Assembly: GCF_021026345.1 (NCBI RefSeq)
Contig: NZ_JAJNCZ010000002.1
Coordinates: 62,001-126,000 of the forward strand
Length of the DNA stretch: 64,000 nt
Direction of reading: 5' to 3'
Source of the DNA: Rhizobium sp. GN54
GTDB lineage: Bacteria > Pseudomonadota > Alphaproteobacteria > Rhizobiales > Rhizobiaceae
Program-made: the position numbers and the translations under genes
Part shown: one piece after another, positions 1 through 8,059 of the stretch
How positions within the stretch are numbered: the stretch's first letter is position 1
How the letters are laid out: every line of letters begins with the position of its first letter
The notes under the pieces: generated by a model
Databases searched by the model: none
What the model was told of the DNA's origin: nothing
The model's input: the letters and a program-made list of their open reading frames with translations, nothing else

Positions 1-1
1 C

Positions 2-454
2 GGCCTGCACACGCTCGACAGCTGCCGCATCGAGAAGGCCTTCCGCCATTTCGGCCACGACATCACCGACGAGGACCATGTGCTGGAGGCCGGGCTCGGC
101 TTTGCGGTGCGCACGGGCAAGGGCGATTTCATCGGCCGCGAGGCGGTATTGCGCCGGCAGGACAAGGGGCTCAATCGCCGGATGGTGCAGTTCAGGCTCG
201 CCGATCCGGAGCCGCTGCTCTTCCACAACGAGGCGCTGGTGCGCGACGGCAGGATCGTCTCGACGATCACGTCCGGCAATTACGGCCATTTCCTCGGCGG
301 CGCTGTCGGCATGGGCTACGTGCCCTGCGAGGGCGAGAGCGAGGACGAGGTGCTGGCGTCGGACTACGAGATCGAGATCGCCGGCGTGCGGGTGAAGGCG
401 GAGGCGTCGCTTGCGCCGATGTACGACCCCAAGGCAGCGCGGGTACGCATGTAG
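2..454 (+). CDS. Partial GcvT-domain enzyme, dimethylglycine/sarcosine dehydrogenase-like (C-terminus)
   Basis: The reading frame is open from the window edge, and only the last 150 residues are present. They carry the aminomethyltransferase (GcvT) C-terminal fold: a HTLDSCRIEKAFRHFG-type stretch at residues 3-18 of the visible part, GDFIGREAVLRR, and the barrel end ITSGNYGHFLGGAVGMGYV. This domain binds tetrahydrofolate and accepts the one-carbon unit in dimethylglycine dehydrogenase, sarcosine dehydrogenase and glycine cleavage T-protein. A Rieske oxygenase and an MttB-family protein downstream favour a dimethylglycine/sarcosine dehydrogenase in betaine demethylation over a stand-alone T-protein. 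The FAD domain that would decide this lies outside the window. The stop is TAG. Confidence 0.75.
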   Translation, partial: GLHTLDSCRIEKAFRHFGHDITDEDHVLEAGLGFAVRTGKGDFIGREAVLRRQDKGLNRRMVQFRLADPEPLLFHNEALVRDGRIVSTITSGNYGHFLGGAVGMGYVPCEGESEDEVLASDYEIEIAGVRVKAEASLAPMYDPKAARVRM

Positions 455-549
455 AGCAGGAGTTCGAGACGGCAGACAGGCATTCAGGACAGCAGACGGA
501 AATTTTCGATTTTGGTTGCCGCCCGCACGCGGCCTGACTGGAGGTTTCG

Positions 550-1026
550 ATGAGCTTGCAGGATCTCGCCTGGCTGGCGATGGCGGCCTATGCCATCCAC
601 ATCATGGAGGAACACACGTTCGACTGGCGCAACTGGGCGCGGGGCGTCATCGGGTTGCCGGTCGAATGGACGGATTTCTACGTCACCAATGCGGTGGTCA
701 TCGCGGTCGGCATCGCCCAGGCGCAACTGGCGCCCACCGTGCCGCTGATTCCCCTGATCTTCGCAGCGCTGATGCTGATCAACGCCGTCTTCTTCCACAT
801 CCTGCCGGTGATCCGGACGAAGGGGCGCTTCTCGCCGGGGCTCGCCACTGCGGTGGTGCTGTTCCTGCCGCTCGGGACGGCGATCTTCATGAAGGCGGCG
901 GAGGAGGGGCACCTCGATGTCGCGACGGGCCTCTCGGCCTTCCTCGGCGGGGCGCTGCTGATGGCCTATCCGGTGGTGATGCTGCACCTGAAGGCGCGAG
1001 CCTATTTCCAGCAGGCTGAAAAATGA
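550..1026 (+). CDS. HXXEE-domain membrane protein
   Basis: This 158-residue, mostly hydrophobic protein has the signature H-I-M-E-E at residues 17-21, which defines the HXXEE family. Four to five membrane helices are visible, near residues 5-18, 45-65, 68-90, 98-115 and 128-148, so it sits in the inner membrane. The family has no established biochemical role; the His and two Glu could bind a metal (inference). It lies 95 bases after the GcvT-domain gene and 37 bases before the Rieske oxygenase on the same strand, so it may be co-transcribed with betaine genes. The ATG at 550 follows a GGAGG sequence about 7 bases upstream, which supports this start. Confidence 0.75.
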   Translation: MSLQDLAWLAMAAYAIHIMEEHTFDWRNWARGVIGLPVEWTDFYVTNAVVIAVGIAQAQLAPTVPLIPLIFAALMLINAVFFHILPVIRTKGRFSPGLATAVVLFLPLGTAIFMKAAEEGHLDVATGLSAFLGGALLMAYPVVMLHLKARAYFQQAEK

Positions 1027-1063
1027 CAGTGACTTCCTCTTTCTCGCTTCATGGAGCTTTCAG

Positions 1064-2296
1064 GTGATCGTTACCGATCTCAAGGACCTCAACACGCCCT
1101 CCGGCGACCGGATCGACCGCCTCGTGGCCGAGCACCGGCCGGGCCATGGCCTGGCGCGCGCCTTCTACCACGACCAGGACATCTACGAGCGGGATCTCGA
1201 ACGGGTCTTCCGCCGCCACTGGCACTGCATCGCCCATGAGAGCGTGATTGCGAACGCCAATGATTTCGAGCTGTTCCGCATCGCCGACGAGCAGGTGATC
1301 CTGACGCGCCATGCCGACGGCTCGATCCATGCGCTGCTCAACGTCTGCCGCCACCGTGGCGCCGAGGTGTGCACGAAGGACAAGGGCAACGCCCGGGTCT
1401 TCGTCTGCCCCTATCATGCCTGGACCTATTCCAACGACGGGGCCCTGCGCGCCGCGCGGCTGATGCCGAAGGAGTTCAAGCGCGAGGACCACGGGCTGAA
1501 GAAGCTGCACGTGCGGGTGGTCGAGGGGCTCGTGTTCATCTCGTTCGCGGCCGAGCCGCTTGATTTCACCGAGGTCGAGCACCTGCTGCATGCGACCTGC
1601 GGCCAGTACGGCTGGGCAAACGCGAAGGTCGCGCACCGGAAGAGCTATGCCGTCAACGCCAACTGGAAGCTCGCGGTCGAAAACTACGTCGAGTGCTACC
1701 ATTGCGGCCCGGCGCATCCGGAATATTCGCAGACCCATGCGCTGGAGCAGCCGCTGCACATGATCGAGGCGATGAACCTAGCGATGGAGCAGCGCACCTG
1801 CTCGCTCGGCATCGAGGTCGGCTCGGGCAACCACTGGCAGACGTCCGGGGACGGCAAGGAGGCGATCCACGCCTTCCGCTACGCGCTCTATGAAGGGGTA
1901 AAAAGCGGCAGCGAGGACGGCGGCGCGGTGGCGCCGCTGATGGGCCGCTTCACCGATTTCGACGGCGGGGTCACCTCGATCCACCTCGGCGGCACCACTT
2001 TCCTCGTCTGCTACCCCGACCACGGCATGATCTACCGCTTCATCCCGAAGACGGCCGGGACCTGCGAGATGGAGCTGATCTGGCTGGTGGACGGCAAGGC
2101 CGAGGCGGGGCGCGACTACGACCTCGACCGGCTGACCTGGCTGTGGAAGGTCACCACCGACGAGGACAAGGCGATCATCGAGCACACTGCCCGCGGCGTG
2201 CGCTCGCACTACTTCGAACCCGGCCCGATCGCGCCGATGGAACAGAACGAGCTGCGCTACATCGACTGGTATCTGGACGAGATCAGCCGGGCGTGA
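1064..2296 (+). CDS. Rieske-type aromatic-ring-hydroxylating oxygenase alpha subunit, glycine betaine demethylase-like
   Basis: This 410-residue protein has both metal sites of a Rieske non-haem iron oxygenase. The [2Fe-2S] ligands are C95-x-H97 and C115-x2-H118 (CRHRG and CPYHAW). The mononuclear iron motif is ENYVECYHCGPAH with H213 and H218. Such enzymes insert O2 into substrates; the betaine demethylases (GbcA, stachydrine demethylase) remove an N-methyl group as formaldehyde. Proximity to a dimethylglycine-dehydrogenase-type GcvT domain and an MttB-family enzyme suggests glycine betaine or a related betaine as substrate, but sequence alone does not fix this. No reductase (GbcB type) is visible nearby. 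The GTG start is preceded by GGAG eight bases upstream. An aromatic dioxygenase subunit remains possible. Confidence 0.8.
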   Translation: MIVTDLKDLNTPSGDRIDRLVAEHRPGHGLARAFYHDQDIYERDLERVFRRHWHCIAHESVIANANDFELFRIADEQVILTRHADGSIHALLNVCRHRGAEVCTKDKGNARVFVCPYHAWTYSNDGALRAARLMPKEFKREDHGLKKLHVRVVEGLVFISFAAEPLDFTEVEHLLHATCGQYGWANAKVAHRKSYAVNANWKLAVENYVECYHCGPAHPEYSQTHALEQPLHMIEAMNLAMEQRTCSLGIEVGSGNHWQTSGDGKEAIHAFRYALYEGVKSGSEDGGAVAPLMGRFTDFDGGVTSIHLGGTTFLVCYPDHGMIYRFIPKTAGTCEMELIWLVDGKAEAGRDYDLDRLTWLWKVTTDEDKAIIEHTARGVRSHYFEPGPIAPMEQNELRYIDWYLDEISRA

Positions 2297-2343
2297 GGGG
2301 AGGGCTTTGTGGGTGATGAGAAGCTCGTGGATTGTAGCTCGGG

Positions 2344-2491
2344 CAGCCTCCTCAGCCACCGTCATGCCGGACTTGATCCGGCATCCAGCGCGCGCAAGTC
2401 CTTGCGCGCGGAAAGTGCACCTCCTCACGCCGCAGACGCGGCGTGGCTGGACCCCGGATCAAGTCCGGGGTGACGGAGGTGGAGGCAGCAG
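2344..2491. repeat. Composite palindromic intergenic repeat, family A
   Basis: Two inverted arms, at 2361-2389 and 2446-2476, share the core CCGGACTTGATCCGG or its complement CCGGATCAAGTCCGG, each bracketed by GTCA and TCCAGC. The space between them contains a GCAAG-TCC-TTGCGCG hairpin and a CGCCGCAGACGCGGCG hairpin. A second copy with the same arms lies at 31323-31438. The layout matches GC-rich mosaic repeats common in Rhizobiales intergenic DNA. It fills most of the 314-base gap between the Rieske and MttB-family genes and could end or stabilise transcripts. Confidence 0.8.
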
Positions 2492-2610
2492 GAGTGCGTC
2501 ATGCGCTTCGGGAAATGGAATCGATTCAAAGGACTACGCAGGGAAATTGAAGTTCTGAATCCGCTTTCGCGCCCCTCGGTCGCGCAAAGCCGCAGCATGT
2601 GGAGGGCGCA

Positions 2611-4170
2611 ATGAGCATGGTCGAAGAAACGAAGACGTCAGAAGTGCCGGCGTCCCGGCGGGCCGGCGGTCGCGCCGCGCGTGTCGCCATGCGGGCGGCG
2701 CCGCTGGCGGAAAATGTCCGCCCCGTTCGCCCCGGTCTTTCCGGCGGGCAGTACAGGCCGCTGAGCGAGGCGGGGGTGCGCCGCATCCACGAGGCAGCAC
2801 TTGATGCGCTGGAGAATATCGGGCTGGCCAACGCGCCGAAGTCCGGCGTCGAGATCATGACCGGCGCGGGCGCGGTCCTCGGCGAGGACGGGCGCATCCG
2901 CTTTCCGCGCGCGCTGGTGGAGGACATGCTCTCGGTCGCCGCGCGCAACATCACGCTTTATGGCCGCGACCCGAAATTCGATCTCGAACTGACCGGCACG
3001 CGCGTCTACTACGGCACCGCGGGAGCTGCGGTGCACATCGTCGACGTGGAAAAGCGGGAGTATCGCGAGTCCACCGCAAAGGATCTCTTCAACGCCGCCC
3101 AGCTCGTCCACCACCTCGACAACGTGCATTTCTTCCAGCGGGCGATGGTGTGCCGGGACGTGGCCGACAATTTCCTGATGGACATCAACACGCTCTACGG
3201 CTGCTGTGCGGGCACTTCCAAGCACGTCGGCACCAGCTTCTCCGATCCCTCGCATGTCGAGGGCTGCTTCGACCTGATCCACATGATGGCCGGCGGGGAG
3301 GACAAGTGGCGGGCGCGGCCGTTCGTCTCCAACTCCAACTGCTTCGTCGTGCCGCCGATGAAGTTCGCCGAGGAGAGCTGCATCACCATGGAGGCCTGCA
3401 TCCGGGCCGGCATGCCGATCCTGCTGCTGTCGGCGGGGCAGGCGGGTGCGACGGCGCCGGCGCCGCTTGCGACCGCGATCGTGCAGGCAGTCGCCGAGTG
3501 CCTCGCGGGCGTCGTCTATGTCAACGCCATGGCGCCCGGCCATCCGGCGATCTTCGGCACCTGGCCGTTCGTCTCGGACCTGCGCACCGGCGCCATGTCC
3601 GGCGGCTCGGGCGAGCAGGCGCTGCTCACGGCCGGCTGCGCGCAGATGCACCAGTTCTACGGCCTGCCGGGCGGGGCCGCCGCCGGCATCGCCGATTCCA
3701 AGCTGCCCGACATGCAGGCCGGCTGGGAGCAGGCGATCTCGAACGTCATGGCGGGGCTGTCGGGGCTGAACATGGTCTACGAGGCGGTCGGCATGCATGC
3801 TTCGCTGCTCGGCTTCTGCCTGGAAAGCTTGGTGCTCGGCGACGACCTGCTCGGCCAGGTGCAGCGCTGCATCCGCGGCATCGACGTCACCGAGGACACG
3901 GTTTCGCTGGAGACGATGCGTTCGGTCTGCCTCGGCGGACCCGGGCACTATCTCGGTGACCCGCAGACCCTGTCGCTGATGCAGACCGAATACATCTATC
4001 CTGTTGTCGCCGACCGCACGAGCCCGAAGGAATGGGCCGAGATCGGCAGACCGGATCTGATCGCGAAGGCGATCGAGCGGAAGAACCGCATCCTTGCCGA
4101 AGCCGGCGGGCCGCTGTTCGACGCGGAGGTGGACCGGGCGGTGCGCGAGAAGTTCAGGATCCATTTCTGA
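2611..4170 (+). CDS. Trimethylamine methyltransferase (MttB) superfamily protein, non-pyrrolysine
   Basis: This 519-residue protein belongs to the MttB superfamily, whose members move a methyl group from a quaternary or tertiary amine to a corrinoid protein. Typical stretches include YRPLSEAGVRRIHEAALD near residues 47-65, a GSGEQALL segment and SKLPDMQAGWEQA near residue 370. The frame has no internal amber codon, so it is a non-pyrrolysine member; characterised ones include glycine betaine:corrinoid methyltransferases. No corrinoid-binding protein is encoded nearby, so the methyl acceptor is unknown. The ATG at 2611 follows GGAGGG by four bases and is preferred over an in-frame GTG at 2599. 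Family assignment is firm; the substrate (glycine betaine or similar) is inferred from context. Confidence 0.85.
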   Translation: MSMVEETKTSEVPASRRAGGRAARVAMRAAPLAENVRPVRPGLSGGQYRPLSEAGVRRIHEAALDALENIGLANAPKSGVEIMTGAGAVLGEDGRIRFPRALVEDMLSVAARNITLYGRDPKFDLELTGTRVYYGTAGAAVHIVDVEKREYRESTAKDLFNAAQLVHHLDNVHFFQRAMVCRDVADNFLMDINTLYGCCAGTSKHVGTSFSDPSHVEGCFDLIHMMAGGEDKWRARPFVSNSNCFVVPPMKFAEESCITMEACIRAGMPILLLSAGQAGATAPAPLATAIVQAVAECLAGVVYVNAMAPGHPAIFGTWPFVSDLRTGAMSGGSGEQALLTAGCAQMHQFYGLPGGAAAGIADSKLPDMQAGWEQAISNVMAGLSGLNMVYEAVGMHASLLGFCLESLVLGDDLLGQVQRCIRGIDVTEDTVSLETMRSVCLGGPGHYLGDPQTLSLMQTEYIYPVVADRTSPKEWAEIGRPDLIAKAIERKNRILAEAGGPLFDAEVDRAVREKFRIHF

Positions 4171-4208
4171 GCGGGACGCCCCCGGTTCGACCGCTCATGC
4201 CCCCGGCC

Positions 4209-4730
4209 TCATTGGGCCGGGACAGATCGCGGAAGTGCCCGTACGTCGCTGACCGTCCATGTCCATTCCGGGTCGGTGATCTGCAGCAGGTCGCTGCCGG
4301 TGAAGACGGCAAAGGTGGTGAAGGGCTTGCTCTGGCCCGGCAGCACGCGGACGACGACCAGGCCGCTGTCGGTGCCGACCGGCACGCAGGCGCCGCCGGG
4401 GCAGTTGGCAAGCGTGATCGTCAGGAGCATCGACTGGAGCGTGGCGGTGCTGTTGTTGGTGATGGTGCCGGTGACCCGGTAGCTCGTCACCGGCTGGCCG
4501 ACGGCGAACTGCATGTCGGAGAGCACGATCTCCTCGGGCGCGATCATGTTGCGGGGAACGACCGGCTCCGGCACGACGCTGCGGCTGTCGGTCAGCCAGA
4601 TGAGGGCTGCTGCGGCCAGGCCGATCGCGACGGTGATCGTCAGCACCGGCTCGACCCAGCTCTGGAAGCGCTTGAAGCGCAAGGCGAGATAGAGCGTGGC
4701 GACAGCGATGACAGCGAATGCCCAGACCAT
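4209..4730 (-). CDS. Two-helix membrane protein with C-terminal beta-sandwich-like domain
   Basis: The 173-residue product has two N-terminal membrane helices (about residues 2-15 and 28-46). An extracytoplasmic domain of about 120 residues follows, rich in alternating hydrophobic residues (SYRVTGTITNNST, TLQSMLLTITLANC), which resembles the FxLYD/DUF3426-like beta-sandwich found in secreted envelope proteins. It contains a short CPGGAC loop whose two cysteines could form a disulphide. I do not recognise a named family. The ATG at 4730 is chosen because AGGAGG sits six bases upstream; an in-frame ATG at 4748 has no usable spacing. It converges with the MttB-family gene and its role is unknown. 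Confidence 0.65.
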   Translation of the reverse strand: MVWAFAVIAVATLYLALRFKRFQSWVEPVLTITVAIGLAAAALIWLTDSRSVVPEPVVPRNMIAPEEIVLSDMQFAVGQPVTSYRVTGTITNNSTATLQSMLLTITLANCPGGACVPVGTDSGLVVVRVLPGQSKPFTTFAVFTGSDLLQITDPEWTWTVSDVRALPRSVPAQ

Positions 4731-5155
4731 CAAGATCCTCCTCGTCATCTCCTATAGCGTGACGCGGGTGAAGCCAAAAGGCCTTCGCAACCATTCACTT
4801 GGGGATGGGGAGGAGGCAAGCGCGACATTCGCGGCACTTGCGGCGGTTGCGCAGCTTTTCTCGCAGGATTGTGATCGGAAGGAGGGGAAGACGACCCGCG
4901 TCAAGCCTTCGTATTGGCAGATGACAGCTGTTGATGAAGCAGCGAGGCGACGGGTCGAACCGCAAGGTTTGGTGTGGCTTTGGTCGGGCAGGTCTTCGTG
5001 GAAGGTAACGACGCCGGTGGCATCTGCGATTACTGCGCACCACCGTCAACCCGGCATCGCCGATGAAGGATGTCAGCAATGCGTCATGGAGCGCCGGGCC
5101 AACTGACAGCGACAGACGTCAAAGGGTAAGGGCTGTGTCGCGTTGTGCTCCCGCT
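4731..5155. other. Gene-poor interval
   Basis: About 420 bases without a convincing gene. Short open frames exist on both strands, but they show rhizobial third-position bias in no frame and resemble no family. It includes the ribosome site of the membrane protein at its left edge. The right part is slightly AT-richer and leads into the methyltransferase gene. I see no terminator, repeat or RNA element. Confidence 0.5.
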
Positions 5156-5914
5156 TCACCTCCGAAGAGACATCAGCTTCCGACGTATCTTCCCATAGAG
5201 GTCGCGGTTTCGTTCCCGTCGCGCCGTCTGGATCCGGTCTGTGTCTTTCGGCCTTTCAAGCAAGGACAGGCAGTCAAGATTACGTTCCCCGTCCCACTCG
5301 ATTGTCACCTGGTCCAGGACGCTCAACCCGGCCCTGTTTGCGGCATGTGCGAAGAGGGATTTGCTCATGTAGTTGCGCCAATGAGGGTTCTCTTTGTAGT
5401 CGGCGCCGGGTGCCGAGACAAAGTTGGAATGATGAAATAGAGCGCGCCCGCCCGGCTGAAGGATACGCGCCGCATCGTTGATGTAGGAAAGAACGGCGTC
5501 GTATTCGAAATGCACCATTGCGTCATAGCAAAATATTGCAGTTATTGAAGAATCCTCGAGCGGCCGGAAGTCAGCCCCGGAGATTTTCTTCATCTCGATT
5601 CTGCTATTATTGGCGCTATTTCGGAATCGCTCTGTGCAGGCGTCGATGTTTTCCTGATTCACGTCGAGGAGATATACTTTCTCGATCGCAGGAGCGACGC
5701 TTTCCAGGCTGAGCATTCGAGCCGACTGGCGTCCATGGCCACAGGCGAGGTCAACAACTTTTCTCACATCCAGATGATCGAACAGCCGACGGAACGGCGT
5801 GGCCGCATTCCAGAACACGTCTACCCAGCGCTCCTGTTCTGCCGCCAGATAGTAACTGTTGGATTTCCAGTCCGACGCTATGCTTGAGGTGCGACTGCCA
5901 ATGGTTGCCATCAT
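5156..5914 (-). CDS. Class I SAM-dependent methyltransferase
   Basis: This 252-residue protein has the Rossmann methyltransferase motif I VVDLACGHGRQSARM at about residues 53-67. An acidic motif II (YLLDVNQENIDAC) follows near residue 82, and motif IV-like ITAIFCYDAMVHFEYDAV and post-motif ILQPGGRALFHHS lie near residues 124-160. It transfers methyl from SAM to an unidentified acceptor; similar proteins often modify sugars or lipids. The gene is clearly AT-richer than its neighbours and has mixed codon use, suggesting recent transfer. GGGAGG lies just upstream of two adjacent ATG codons (5914 and 5911); either could be the start. It stands alone, with no sugar genes next to it. Confidence 0.8.
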   Translation of the reverse strand: MMATIGSRTSSIASDWKSNSYYLAAEQERWVDVFWNAATPFRRLFDHLDVRKVVDLACGHGRQSARMLSLESVAPAIEKVYLLDVNQENIDACTERFRNSANNSRIEMKKISGADFRPLEDSSITAIFCYDAMVHFEYDAVLSYINDAARILQPGGRALFHHSNFVSAPGADYKENPHWRNYMSKSLFAHAANRAGLSVLDQVTIEWDGERNLDCLSLLERPKDTDRIQTARRERNRDLYGKIRRKLMSLRR

Positions 5915-5952
5915 ACAACCTCCCGACGGGTGCCGCGGTCGATTATCGAGGA

Positions 5953-6044
5953 ATTATTCAAAGTGTCTATTCAGCTTGATCGCGGGGCGGCATACCAAAT
6001 TTGGAGTATAGGTCTCCGGGGCGCGGTGGAGTTATTTGAATAAT
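5953..6044. repeat. AT-rich spaced inverted repeat upstream of the methyltransferase
   Basis: ATTATTCAA at 5953-5961 and its exact complement TTGAATAAT at 6036-6044 flank 74 bases of AT-rich sequence between the methyltransferase start and the end of the iron-binding-protein gene. The 256-base gap holds no gene. The arms could mark an old insertion edge or a regulatory site; the match is short and may be chance. Confidence 0.35.
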
Positions 6045-6170
6045 GCTATCTCTTCTCCTTGGCCTGGCACGAAAACGTCCGGCCGTCCGAGCGTTGCAAT
6101 GCGGTTGCCGGACTGCCGATCGCTGATGGTAAGCTTGGCGTGATCGGAATTTCGGGTGCGACGCCGGCCG

Positions 6171-7271
6171 CTATTTCAGGCTGATCCAGTAGGCGCCCTC
6201 GAAGGGGACGGCGGCGAAGCGGGTGTTGATCTCGGCCAGCGTTTTTTCCGGATCGATGTCGGGGAAGACGTCCGGACGCAGCCAGTGGGCGAAGGCCTCG
6301 GCGGCGAGGATGTTCAGGGGCACGGCGTTGAAGAAGTTCCACAGGCCGTATACGCGGCCGTTCCGGATGGCGGCGAGATCGGCGAGGATCGGCCGCCCGG
6401 TGGCGTTGCGCAGCGTCTGCCGTGCCTCCTCGGCGGGGACGCCGGGGCCGATGGAGAAGGCGCTGTAGGTGCCGCCCGGGGAGGCGGTGGCGATATAGGC
6501 TTCCGGATTGGCGGCGACGAGGTATTCGATGCTGACGATGCCGCCCTGGCGGGGCAGGTCGGCCGCGATGTTGCGGCTGCCGGTCAGGCCGATGAATTCG
6601 CCGAGCCCGCCGACGCCATAGGCGTAGCAGCAGCCCTGGTCGTTCGGAAACGCGTCCATAAGCACGGTCGGGCCGGGTTCCGGCGTCGCCGCCACGCGCT
6701 CGCGGATCACCTGGAGGTGCTCCTCGTAGAAGCGCGCGAAGGCTTCCGCCTGCTCGTCGCGCTCCAGCACGCGGCCGAGCAGGCGCATGTTGTCGGGCGT
6801 GTTCTTCAGCGGATCGCTGTTGAAGTCGACCACGATCACCGGGACGTCGATCTGTTCGAGGTAGGCGATCGCCTGGCGGCCGAGATCGGTGTCGGCCTGC
6901 CAGTTGGCGAGGATGGCGAGATCGGCCTTCAGGGACAGGATGGTCTCGAAGGAGAAGCCGTCGCCGGTGCCGTCGCCGATCAGCGGCACGTCGGCGATCT
7001 TGGGGAACTTCTCGCGGAACGCCTCGTAGATCGCCGGATTGTCGCCCTTCATGTCGCCGGCCCAGCCGGCCAGAAGGCTGACGGGATCGGGATGGACGAG
7101 CGAGAGGGCGATCAGATTGAAGCCGCTGCCGAGCAGGATCGCCTCGGGCTTCCTCGGGATCGTGACCTCCCGGCCGAGTGCGTCGGTCACCGTCAGCGGA
7201 AAACGTCCCTCGGCAAGACAGGCGCCGGCAGACACTAGCAGGCCGACAAGAAGGGTGAGAATGCGCAACAC
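6171..7271 (-). CDS. Iron-siderophore ABC transporter periplasmic binding protein
   Basis: The 366-residue product starts with a signal peptide (LRILTLLVGLLVSAGACLAEG). A type III periplasmic binding fold of the FecB/FhuD family (PF01497) follows, with DALGREVTIPRKPEAILLGS at the N-lobe and GGIVSIEYLVAANPEAYI near residue 250. It would capture a ferric siderophore in the periplasm. GTG at 7271 is chosen as start because it follows GAGGAAG by eight bases and begins the signal peptide; an upstream extension would destroy the signal. It sits two bases after fhuF, forming an operon with fhuF and the TonB receptor. No permease or ATPase is present, so the inner-membrane partner must be elsewhere. 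Confidence 0.85.
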   Translation of the reverse strand: MLRILTLLVGLLVSAGACLAEGRFPLTVTDALGREVTIPRKPEAILLGSGFNLIALSLVHPDPVSLLAGWAGDMKGDNPAIYEAFREKFPKIADVPLIGDGTGDGFSFETILSLKADLAILANWQADTDLGRQAIAYLEQIDVPVIVVDFNSDPLKNTPDNMRLLGRVLERDEQAEAFARFYEEHLQVIRERVAATPEPGPTVLMDAFPNDQGCCYAYGVGGLGEFIGLTGSRNIAADLPRQGGIVSIEYLVAANPEAYIATASPGGTYSAFSIGPGVPAEEARQTLRNATGRPILADLAAIRNGRVYGLWNFFNAVPLNILAAEAFAHWLRPDVFPDIDPEKTLAEINTRFAAVPFEGAYWISLK

Positions 7272-7273
7272 GG

Positions 7274-8059
7274 TCAGTGCTTCCTCTGTTCGGGCAGGGC
7301 GCAGAGCTCGCCGCAGCTCGGGATGCCCGGCAGCATGTAGCGCAGGCAGCAGACCTTGCGGCGACACTGAATCTCGGCCCCGGCCATCTCATGGCGCAGG
7401 CAGCCGTGGAAAGGATTGGCGGTGCCGTCGGAGAAGGTCTTCTCCTCGAACAGCATGCGCGCCGACCAGTGATCGTCGCCGTCCCGGCCATTTGCGGTGA
7501 CTGCGGGAGCGGTCTCCGTCGCGTTGATCGCGTAGTCGATATAGACGGCGGCGTTGTTCCAGCCGAGCTTCGGGGCCATGCCGCCGAAGCGCTTCAGGTG
7601 AGCCACCACTTCGGCCAGATGGGCGCTGACGAGCGGCCTGACCAGATCGAGCGGAGCATCGCCCTCGCACCAGTCGCCGGCATGCGGCAGGCCGAAGGCG
7701 CGCGGCAGGCCGTCGTCGGCAAGCGCGATCGTCATGTCGTCGACGGCGATCGGCAAGGCGAGGTCCGCCCTGCGCGCGACGATATAGGGGATCGACAGGG
7801 CGGAGAAATAATAGAGCGACCAGTAGGACGCCACCGCCCGGCGGTCGACCCCGTGGTTCTGCGCATAGGTATCGAGGCCGGTCGCAAAGGTGCCGCTCTC
7901 GAAGAAGTCGCGGATCGGCATGGCATGGTCGAGGTCCGACGAGAGCATCATCTTCTCGCCGCACCAGGCATGCTCGCCCGAAAAGACCGCCTTCAGGCCT
8001 TGCGGCCCGAAGACGGTCTCGTCAGCCCTGGGAGGGATTGCGTCCAATTGCGTCACCAC
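7274..8059 (-). CDS. fhuF: Siderophore-iron reductase FhuF-like
   Basis: This 261-residue cytoplasmic protein ends in the FhuF [2Fe-2S] cysteine cluster, C237-C238-x10-C249-x3-C253. FhuF releases iron by reducing the imported ferric siderophore (hydroxamate type in E. coli). The last interval has three residues where the textbook motif has two, a small departure that could be normal in this subgroup. The start overlaps the end of the receptor gene by seven bases (GTG inside the TGG-TGA end), which implies translational coupling. The binding-protein gene follows two bases later. Regulation would come from the iron boxes upstream of the receptor. Confidence 0.85.
   Translation of the reverse strand: MVTQLDAIPPRADETVFGPQGLKAVFSGEHAWCGEKMMLSSDLDHAMPIRDFFESGTFATGLDTYAQNHGVDRRAVASYWSLYYFSALSIPYIVARRADLALPIAVDDMTIALADDGLPRAFGLPHAGDWCEGDAPLDLVRPLVSAHLAEVVAHLKRFGGMAPKLGWNNAAVYIDYAINATETAPAVTANGRDGDDHWSARMLFEEKTFSDGTANPFHGCLRHEMAGAEIQCRRKVCCLRYMLPGIPSCGELCALPEQRKH

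Noticed and set aside
2638-4164. A 508-residue minus-strand frame opposite the MttB-family gene
   Set aside because: Shadow of a clear MttB-superfamily protein; Arg/His/Ala-rich and without domains.
2611-4170. Pyrrolysine-containing trimethylamine methyltransferase
   Set aside because: The frame contains no in-frame amber codon and is full length without readthrough, so it is the non-pyrrolysine type.
4795-5079. A 94-residue minus-strand frame in the gap before the methyltransferase
   Set aside because: It has no ribosome site and no recognisable domain; its composition is Arg/Pro/Leu-rich as in non-coding frames.
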